A stretch of 64,000 nucleotides of DNA from Sporothrix humicola (lineage: Eukaryota > Ascomycota > Sordariomycetes > Ophiostomatales > Ophiostomataceae). Position 1 is the first letter of the stretch, and every line of letters starts with the position of its first letter. The notes below the pieces were generated by a model. It had not been told where the DNA came from, ran no database searches, and saw only the letters and a program-made list of their open reading frames with translations. The stretch is taken from contig WNYE01000017.1 in the NCBI GenBank assembly GCA_021396245.1, positions 406,999 through 470,998 of the forward strand, in the 5' to 3' direction. Shown here piece by piece: positions 57,043 through 64,000 of this stretch. A program made the translations under genes and the position numbers.

Positions 57043-58618
57043 ATGGTCTCTCTCGCCGCCATCCAAGTGGCGGGTGTCCGTTGTAAGTTATACGCCAAGA
57101 TCAGTCCAGAATAAAGGCTTACCTACTAACACCAGCAGACAACTCACCATGGACGCAAATCATCCTCGTCGGCCTTGTCGCCTTTAGTTCCGTCGGTATT
57201 TTCAGTGCAGTCGGCGGTCTCGGTGCCGGTGGTACGCAAGATGTGCAGCTCGTGGACATTTCCAGCTCCGTGCTCTACGCCACCTTTGCCGTCATGGGCT
57301 TCTTCGCAGGGAGTGTCAATGTACGTTCCCCCTCCAGACCAAGACAGTTTATTTTGAATACTCACACGTGCAGAACATCCTCGGTCCTCGTCTGACAATG
57401 TCACTGGGCACGACGGGCTACGCCATCTATCTCGGCTCGCTCTGGGCGTTCCAGCTGCACAACACGCGATGGTTTGTGATCTTTGCCGGCGCCATTCTTG
57501 GCGTCTGCGGTGCTTTGTTCTGGGCCGCCCAGGGCTCGATCATGATGGCCTACCCGCTCGAAAAGGACAAGGGCCGGTCCTTTACTGTCTTTTGGGCCAT
57601 TTTTCAGCTCGGTACCCTGATCGGCGCCGCCATTGCGCTCGGTATCCAGTTTCACAGCACACTGCCTGGCGTCTCGACGGGTGTCTATGTCACGTTCCTC
57701 ATTATCCAGCTCACGGCCATTGGCACCAGTTGGCTCGTCCTGCCGCCCCAGGCGGTTGTCCGTGCCGACGGCTCTCTCGTCGAGCTGGAGCCCAACGTCT
57801 CGCCTCGCGCCGAGTTCAAGGCGTTCCTGGGCATGTTCAAAGACTGGCGTCTGCTGGTCTTGTTCCCCATGTTCTTCTCGTCCAACTACTTTTATGCCTA
57901 TCAGGGTGCTCTCACAGCATTCCTGTTCAACGGCCGCACACGTGCCCTCGTTTCTCTGTTGACCGGTCTGGGCTCGATGCTTGGTTCCGTTATGATTGGC
58001 TTTCTGCTGGACAACCTCCCCTTTACGCGCCGCAAGCGTGCTCTCGCCACTTGTGCTATTGTCGCTCTCCTCATGGTCGGCATCTGGGGCGGTGGCCTCG
58101 CCTTCCAGGTCAAGTTCAAGCGCGGCGACACTATTGTCTTGGGCAAGCCTCTGCCCTGGGACTGGACGGCCGGTCCGGCTGTCGGACCCATCCTGCTGCT
58201 GCTCGCTTATTACATTATCGATGCCGCCTTCCAGGGCCTGGCCTACTACACCATGTCCTCCCTGACCAACGACCCGTTCAAACTGGCCCGCATGGCCGGC
58301 TACTACAAGGGAATCCAGTCCGCCGGCTCGGCCGTCTCGTTTGGCATCGACGCCGTGCGCACGCCCTACCTCAACGAACAGCTGGTGTCGTGGCTGCTGA
58401 CGCTCGTCTCTCTCGTTCTCTGCGCCTACGTCCTGTACCACACGCGCGACACCAACGTCGACGTCGAGCAGACCGTCTTTGTCGAAGACCTGGCGCCCGA
58501 GAAGCTCGAGGGCATCCGCGTCCCGACTGGCCATGAAGCCGGTGCTCATCAGACGACCGCCGAGGCAGACGTCGCCACCACAGCCCCATCGGAAGAAATC
58601 GTGACGAAGGCACAGTAG
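57043..58618 (+). CDS. UNC93-like MFS transporter
   Basis: Fungal UNC93-like (DUF895-type) member of the major facilitator superfamily, an integral membrane carrier whose substrate is unknown. Three exons: 57043-57082, 57139-57320 and 57374-58618, each join in frame with GTAAGT/GTACGT donors; product 488 residues. After MVSLAAIQVAGVR the segment YNSPWTQIILVGLVAFSSVGIF forms helix 1 and carries the family's N-terminal pattern, followed by GGLGAGG. About eleven to twelve hydrophobic helices follow, with NILGPRLTMSLGTTGYAIYLGS, LGVCGALFWAAQGSIMMAYP and DAAFQGLAYYTMSSLTNDP typical of the family. The C-tail from about 430 is hydrophilic and acidic. AATAAA-like sequences occur 108 bases past the stop. 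It diverges from the dehydrogenase gene and may serve the same pathway. Confidence 0.92.
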
Positions 58619-59868
58619 AGAGTTACCATGGCTGACTAGCTTCAGCCTTCTTTTTACTCGTCTCTAGATTTCGTGTATCTTATCATTTAAACACGTCGTA
58701 CATACAACGTACGTCAGTATAACATAATAAAATAAACCAGAGCAATAAAGTCATGCCTCGTTCATCAAGCAACGGGAAATCGATCATCATGTCATTCATC
58801 TTATCCTTGTGCGCCTTTATGCCGTATCTGTGTCGTATTCTGGCAGCGGTCTTGAAGGTCACGATAGTCTCAGCCTGATTGGCTTACATCCGTTTTAGGA
58901 AATCTAAGGTTATTTCGTCTTTGATGTGGCTAGAATTTTCTTTTCAACAGACAGATACGACCTTTTGTCCAACAGCTACCACACCTGGCCATTGTCTACA
59001 TGCCCCTTTACAAATTTTGTCAAAGAAAATCCTTTTCATCCTTTCTTCGCCATAACAAAGATGTTTGTTCATATGAAACTCGTGCAGTTCCGACTACGGA
59101 GGCGAAATCCGCAGGGTCACAACTCGGGACCCGTATCCGGATGTCGGTCACGCCGTCAATAAAGAAAGAAATGTGGTGCACATTGAGAGAAAATATACAA
59201 AAATAGACTACAAAGACAGGCTGCATCCGATATCAACGGATACACAGTGAAAAAATTATACATCACTCTTTGATAAATGTGCTTGAGTCACGATCAGCCA
59301 TGGTAGCTTAGTTCCATTATTTTTTGTGGAAAAGAAATTGTACTTAAAGTCTACTGCTCTCTTTTTCTTAAATTAACTTTTTTCTTACCACAACAAAATT
59401 GACAAACGACTTTTTTTGTAAACAACACCCCCCAAAATTACACCAAAATACAAATCATTTACCAAACCTCAAACATTCACGATGGCTACCATTTTCTATC
59501 GTTTCCTCTTCTTCTTCTTCTACAAGAGAAAATGGAACAGCTTTTAGAGACAAACAAAACTCACCTCCCCCTCTCCACACCGGTTTCCGGCGGTTGGGCA
59601 CGGCCCACTAGTTTGGCAGGGTCCCACTGTAAATAACGCTCCGCACCGTTTGCTTTAGCGCTGTTTCCCCATGATCCACAGCGCCAAGGGTCCAAAGACG
59701 GCGTCACTTTGCGTTGAGCCTCGGCCTCTTCCCCGACAAACGACGACTCCAAAATGGCGACCTTTCTTCCGTCGACACGGCACACGGCAGACCGCGAGAC
59801 GGGACGACATTCGAATCTCACCTGATACTCCTCTACAGCCACTCTGACGGACCACCCACGAGACAAAC
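58619..59868. other. Intergenic, 3' UTR and methyltransferase promoter
   Basis: 1.25 kb without a credible gene. AATAAAATAAA at 58,726-58,736 is a likely polyadenylation signal for the UNC93-like gene. TGAGTCA occurs at 59,284-59,290. 59,330-59,530 is T/C- and A-rich and may be a long leader. Confidence 0.5.
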
Positions 59869-60642
59869 ATGGCGAAAGTCGCGCCGGGCAACGAGCGCTT
59901 CAACGCGATGGCCGCCGCCTGGGACAGCAGCCCCGACGTGCACCGCGCATCAGAAAGCGCTCTGCAGGCCATCCTGCGCTACCTGGGCGGCAACGCGGTC
60001 GAAACGAAAGAGCTAGACGTCCTCGAGATCGGCTGCGGCACGGGCCTGCTGACACTCCGTCTGGCACCGCATGTGCGCCGGATCGTGGCCATCGATGCTG
60101 CGCAAGGGATGATTGATGTCCTCGAGCAAAAGCTGGCTGGACCCTATGCGGATATGAAGGACAAAGTGCAGCCGCTGTCTCTACTTCTCACAGACCCGGA
60201 AGATCCAGCACTGCCGGCTGCCGATGGGGCAGATGGTTCGGATGACTCGAAGCCCCGCCGAAAGTTTGACCTTATCATTAGCCACCTCGTGCTGCACCAC
60301 ATCCCCGACCACCCCGCCCTGCTCAAGACAATGTACGGCTGCCTCAAGCCTGGCGGAAAACTGGCTCTGACCGACTATGAAAACTTTGGCCCCGAGGCCG
60401 AGCGGTTCCACCCGCAAGGGAAGATGGACGGTGTTGTCTTTCACGGTATCGAGGCATCTCTGTTTGCAGAGCAGATGATAGCGGCTGGATTTGTGGGTGT
60501 AGATGTGCGACCGGAGTGGACAATGGATAAGCATGTCGAGCGTTTCCCGGGCGAGTGGGACAACGGGAAGCCAAAGAATACATCGCTGCTGGACAAGATG
60601 CAATTTCCATTTTTACTGTGCCGTGGAGCCAGGCCAAGCTAG
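59869..60642 (+). CDS. Class I SAM-dependent methyltransferase
   Basis: Single-exon 257-residue methyltransferase with a complete Rossmann-like SAM site. Motif I is VLEIGCGTGLL (51-61), the acidic residue at the end of strand 2 is D76 (IVAIDAAQGM), motif IV region FDLIISHLVLHHIPD (133-147), then LKPGGKLALTDYENFG (159-174). The N-terminal helix FNAMAAAWDSSPDVHRASESAL resembles fungal and bacterial UbiE/SmtA-type small-molecule methyltransferases. A partly acidic loop (108-131) is inserted before motif IV. Start ATG 59869 has a good context (ACAAACATGGCG). Substrate unknown; its position beside an oxygenase, dehydrogenase and carrier suggests small-molecule methylation, which is inference. Confidence 0.93.
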   Translation: MAKVAPGNERFNAMAAAWDSSPDVHRASESALQAILRYLGGNAVETKELDVLEIGCGTGLLTLRLAPHVRRIVAIDAAQGMIDVLEQKLAGPYADMKDKVQPLSLLLTDPEDPALPAADGADGSDDSKPRRKFDLIISHLVLHHIPDHPALLKTMYGCLKPGGKLALTDYENFGPEAERFHPQGKMDGVVFHGIEASLFAEQMIAAGFVGVDVRPEWTMDKHVERFPGEWDNGKPKNTSLLDKMQFPFLLCRGARPS

Positions 60643-61333
60643 CTTGTAGATGTTGTGCGATCTATTACATTATGACTAAATATGACAGAAGTCAGTTGCT
60701 TCCAAATAAGAAAACGTGTCTGTGAAAAGAAAAAAAATTCATATACGTAGGGACAGCACATATCAACACATATCAACGCAGTCACCGCATCCACACCGCC
60801 AAAGATGCCAATAAATTGAGTTGTCTGATACGAATAGTTGATCAAATATAGTAATACCGATGGTTGTCTTGAGTGCAGTAGTTTAGGAGTTATGCTCCTC
60901 ACAGTAATTTGAAGAGAGTTGATGACTGAGAATAGCTGATCAAGACCTTTCACGGCTAGTAGGACCTAGCAACAAGTACTGAAGCTTGAAGTCGTAAGTC
61001 GTGACGAAGACTATTTGTCAATATGATTGTAGCCTCTAGGTATATCTACCCTATTTTGTAGCTTGGAACGGTCATGTGAAAACGCACTGTACTAAGCACA
61101 ACAATATTACAGCCTACATCACATTACCACCCAAGCAAAAGAATAACTTAGGATTAGCCTTGCAGCCCTATCTGGAGCATAAATAGCATCCCAGACCCGT
61201 CTAATAATAATTGCAGACGTTCCAGCCTCATCTCTTTATCTTGATATCCCACCGTTTAACATTCCTTTACTTTATAACATTCGAAATTCGTTATCTCATT
61301 CTACTGCCACCAACGTCATATACCGCTATCAAG
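60643..61333. other. Intergenic
   Basis: 691 bases between two plus-strand genes, AT-rich, no gene seen. The end (61,190-61,333) is CT-rich leader sequence running to AAGATG, the start of the next gene. In-frame ATG 61,211 would add 41 hydrophobic residues but lacks coding character. Confidence 0.5.
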
Positions 61334-62518
61334 ATGATCGATCTAAAGCCACCTCGACCAAAGTTCTGGTGGGTAAGGAAAGAGGAATTCATTACCCCGC
61401 GAGCTATTACGGACAACACGGCTGTCCACGAAGAAAACGCTCTGTGCAAACCGTTGTTGATGGCGTGCTTTAACAATTTCGCTGCTCCCATCGAACAATG
61501 CAGGATCGAATTAGATGCTATCACCGAGTCCGCCGACTTCACCCTCTATGCCCTCGAGTGCATACTGCCCAAAGCCGCGACCTTCTACATAAACACAATC
61601 GACGAGGCCGATGTCAACAACTACATGCACCACCAAAGCCACCAAAAATCGAGAATCGCACGGATTGCTGCGCGGGCAGCGCAGGCCGCCGTTGCATGTG
61701 CCGCCCTGGCTGCGGACATGGTCACGTTTGCAATGAACGAAGCCGTTGCGGCGGACCTGTTTGCGGACTGCAAAAACAGCAAAAATAAAAGCAGCGGAAA
61801 TACAATGTCTCACATGATTCGATACATTTGTCGTTCGGCAACACGGCCCTTTCCACCCTTGAATTCTGTCCGCCCCGAAACACCGCGGCCCAGCCACCAA
61901 CGGATCGACGCGGTCCTCGTTGCGTTGGAGATTGCGATTGCAACTTGCCAACTGACAGAGGGCGACCAGGCTGCTAAATGTTCCTATATGCAGCATATGA
62001 CGAGCCTTGGATGCCTTGTTTGGGAACTTGATACACAGTTTCGCGACACAAGAGATGGGCTTGACGAGCTCCACACGGCTGTTGCAACCGGTGCCAAAGA
62101 ACCGAAAGAACCGAATGGGGTGACAGAATCGACAGATACTATGGCCAAAATAGGCACGAGCTCGTCTGTTGCCGGCGAACAAGAACCGTGGTGGGATGGG
62201 ACGGCGTCGAGTGCGAATCGCTCTGCGACCGCAATATGCAAGCTGGCACAAATGACCAAGAATGCGGCGGAGTGTGTTGACAAGGTCGAGGGGATCGTTA
62301 CAATGGCAAAAGTTGTTCTCAAAGGCGCAACAGAATCAGTCAGGGACCAATTTATGGTCGAGATTCTGCCCGTTCCACGTGCCCTCAAAGACGAATTCAT
62401 TCCAGGTCCGATATACGGCCCGTGCTCTAGACGCCTGAAGGAATCTGCTATAGCAGCAAAGACGCAGGCCGATGCCACTCTCCAGCTGGCAGCAAATATG
62501 AGGCTCGGCGTGCAGTGA
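61334..62518 (+). CDS. Unrecognised 394-residue protein
   Basis: I do not recognise a family. Uninterrupted frame; start at 61334 (AAGATG context) gives MIDLKPPRPKFWWVRKEEF. An upstream in-frame ATG at 61211 would add a hydrophobic leader that is more likely untranslated. The protein is largely helical and soluble: an early Cys-containing helix region (ALCKPLLMACFNNFAAPIEQC), an Ala-rich helix SRIARIAARAAQAAVACAALAADM (about 113-136), a helix VLVALEIAIATCQLTEGDQA, a Thr/Ser/Glu-rich linker (about 260-295), and a closing helical part CKLAQMTKNAAECVDKVEGIV. The regular alternation of small residues suggests a helical bundle. No signal peptide, no transmembrane segment with confidence. GC and codon use look like normal genes. 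It neighbours another unrecognised helical protein downstream on the same strand. Confidence 0.7.
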   Translation: MIDLKPPRPKFWWVRKEEFITPRAITDNTAVHEENALCKPLLMACFNNFAAPIEQCRIELDAITESADFTLYALECILPKAATFYINTIDEADVNNYMHHQSHQKSRIARIAARAAQAAVACAALAADMVTFAMNEAVAADLFADCKNSKNKSSGNTMSHMIRYICRSATRPFPPLNSVRPETPRPSHQRIDAVLVALEIAIATCQLTEGDQAAKCSYMQHMTSLGCLVWELDTQFRDTRDGLDELHTAVATGAKEPKEPNGVTESTDTMAKIGTSSSVAGEQEPWWDGTASSANRSATAICKLAQMTKNAAECVDKVEGIVTMAKVVLKGATESVRDQFMVEILPVPRALKDEFIPGPIYGPCSRRLKESAIAAKTQADATLQLAANMRLGVQ

Positions 62519-63020
62519 CGATAATTTATTTTGGTGATAAAAAGAATGTCGTCAGTGAAAGTAACATTGGGATATCTGTTGTGTTTTGGTGATGATGGAT
62601 GGGGAAGACCCACTTATTGCTGCATGCAGACCAATGAAAGAATGTAGTTCTGACTTCATGTCCATCGTGCCTTCCTTATACGCTCCTTCCTCGCAAGTGA
62701 GTACGGGCCGAGTTGTTGATGAAGAAAATATAAATAAACAAACAGGATAAAATATTGACCAATGTTAACCTCTTCCACAAATCCCGACAAACGCACAAGC
62801 TTGGCTCATGCACCGCCATATACCACCGCACCAAGTAAGTCAACAGAACAACCAACGACCAGCACACAGCTTCGCTTGTCCGTTTCTTAAAGCTAGCATT
62901 ACCACATTGTAGACGGAGACTCCGACAAAAACAACGTTTACGGTCACTGCCACCGACTCGACCTTCCACAACGTATAAACATACATATTGCGCAACATCT
63001 CCATCTCCACTCCCATTAAG
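62519..63020. other. Intergenic
   Basis: 502 bases between two plus-strand orphans; no gene seen. The end is an AC/CT-rich leader reaching AAGATG at 63,018. Confidence 0.5.
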
Positions 63021-63383
63021 ATGACCGATATTGCAAGACGGCCCGGCCTCTGGGCCATCCTGGCCATCATCCGGAGCTACCTCCCGTTCCAGCGAAGCGA
63101 GGCTGAGAAGCAAGAAAAGGCCAAAGGACGCGATAAGGAAGCCGTCGATCTTGCCCAGCGTATCCTTTATGCCCAGAAGGAAGCCGTCCGTACCGAGGCG
63201 GCGTGGGACGCGGCCAAGGAGAAGGTGAACGCGGAAGGTGGTGCTCTATCTATCAAGACAGCGCAAAATGCCCGCTGGGCCGAGGCCGCGCATAGAATTG
63301 CCGTCTATGAGCTGAACATGCTCAACAAGGAGGCGAAAGGCTATCCTGTTGCCCTGGAGCTTCTTGGCATGAACGGCGATTGA
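63021..63383 (+). CDS. Unrecognised 120-residue helical protein
   Basis: Uninterrupted frame with start ATG 63021 in the same AAGATG context as the upstream orphan. A short hydrophobic start (MTDIARRPGLWAILAIIRSYLPF) could be a membrane-touching helix, followed by a Lys/Glu/Ala-rich, strongly helical segment (SEAEKQEKAKGRDKEAVDLAQRIL, then EAVRTEAAWDAAKEKVN) and a closing ARWAEAAHRIAVYELNMLNKEAKG, typical of a coiled coil. No known family comes to mind. In-frame ATG 62988 would add 11 residues. Coding reality is supported by composition and context, not homology. Same-strand spacing of about 500 bases from the previous gene fits independent transcription. Confidence 0.6.
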   Translation: MTDIARRPGLWAILAIIRSYLPFQRSEAEKQEKAKGRDKEAVDLAQRILYAQKEAVRTEAAWDAAKEKVNAEGGALSIKTAQNARWAEAAHRIAVYELNMLNKEAKGYPVALELLGMNGD

Positions 63384-63923
63384 GGCGACAGCACACGGAG
63401 ACAATGAATAGACCGGATAAAGGCAAGACAAAGCAGTGAAAGAGACGTGGCGATGAGGACTTGGAACAAACAATATCAAAAAGTTATTTTCATGACACCT
63501 CTACGAAATCCACAAAACATCACTCCCAGCTGAACCCCAGCCGTAAATTCACCAAAGTGAACATCATAATTTATTCACAACACACTGAGTGCGCACAACT
63601 TGGTCACGAGGCTAGAATTTTAGAACGAGTCGATTAGTAACAAATAGTGCCCTTCAATAATGATCAGATACATCACGAGGGAACTAGAGAGCCGGGCCGT
63701 AATTGAAACTGGGGTCTTTCCAGTTGGAATCGAATCTAGCTCCATACACCGTCCAACTTGGCTTCCATCTATTACCCAAAGATATTCAACCTATATTTTA
63801 AGGCGCCATGCCTTCTCAGTAATCGCACAAACCCTGGTGGTAGGCCATCTGGCACATGTCTAGTAGAAACCAGTTTTATTAAATTATAAAAAGGATCCTA
63901 CAAGAATTGTTGGCCATCCCCTT

Positions 63924-63924
<1 letters not shown>
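63384..63924. other. Terminal intergenic
   Basis: 541 bases between the last gene and the terminal poly-A. No motif-bearing frame or RNA gene seen. Confidence 0.5.

Positions 63925-64000
<76 letters not shown>
63925..64000 (+). repeat. Poly-A tract at the window end
   Basis: Seventy-six consecutive A residues run to the last base. It is either a real homopolymer, for example a retroelement tail, or an artefact at a contig end. No telomeric TTAGGG repeat precedes it. Confidence 0.85.

Noticed and set aside
52522..59290. TGAGTCA copies at 52,522 and 59,284 as proof of shared CPC1 control of the metabolic locus
   Set aside because: About six to eight TGASTCA sites are expected by chance in a window of this size, so two copies prove nothing.

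Overview
The window looks like nuclear DNA of a filamentous ascomycete (Pezizomycotina, most likely a Sordariomycete; a Sporothrix/Ophiostoma-like fungus would fit, but that is only a guess). The evidence is short introns with GTRNGT donors and CTAAC branch points a few bases before the acceptor, conserved single-copy genes (RPL22, GCN2, a Cut12-type spindle-pole protein, PMP3), fungus-specific families (DUF3405, CmcJ/AsaB-like, fungal UNC93-like carriers), and an AT-rich island with the signature of repeat-induced point mutation (RIP).

Layout. 1-15,962 is an ordinary housekeeping block: PMP3 (-), RPL22 (+), GCN2 (-), a Cut12-like gene (+) and a DUF3405 membrane protein (-). 15,963-38,838 is gene-poor. 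It holds a DHA1-type MFS exporter, a DUF4185 protein, a Ser/Pro-rich conserved protein (all -) and a small His/Gln-rich conserved protein (+), separated by 1.5-8 kb stretches in which I find no credible gene. Several of these stretches show strong purine/pyrimidine strand bias just upstream of minus-strand genes and are probably long pyrimidine-rich leaders.

38,839-51,250 is a RIP island. Its left part has almost no CpA or TpG left and carries 63-bp and 78-bp tandem repeats. Inserted in it is a complete but dead Copia-type LTR retrotransposon (43,837-50,449, minus strand) with two 300-bp LTRs that differ by transitions, a TATAC target-site duplication, and recognisable GAG-pre-integrase, reverse transcriptase and RNase H remnants. 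The element keeps more CpA/TpG than its flank, so it is probably the younger insertion.

51,349-64,000 lies beyond the island: a CmcJ/AsaB-like putative oxygenase (-), a Gfo/Idh/MocA dehydrogenase (-), an UNC93-like MFS carrier (+), a class I SAM methyltransferase (+) and two unrecognised helical proteins (+). Enzyme, dehydrogenase, carrier and methyltransferase together could be a small accessory metabolic locus beside heterochromatin; this is inference. The window ends in 76 consecutive A residues.

The most notable regulatory leads are a hairpin in the RPL22 intron next to the 5' splice site (budding-yeast Rpl22 is known to regulate splicing of its own introns), a telobox plus two CACGTG sites in the RPL22 promoter, and a TGAGTCA (Gcn4/CPC1-type) site in the GCN2 promoter. 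I could run no searches or folding, so family calls rest on motif recognition and exon joins on splice-site and frame logic.
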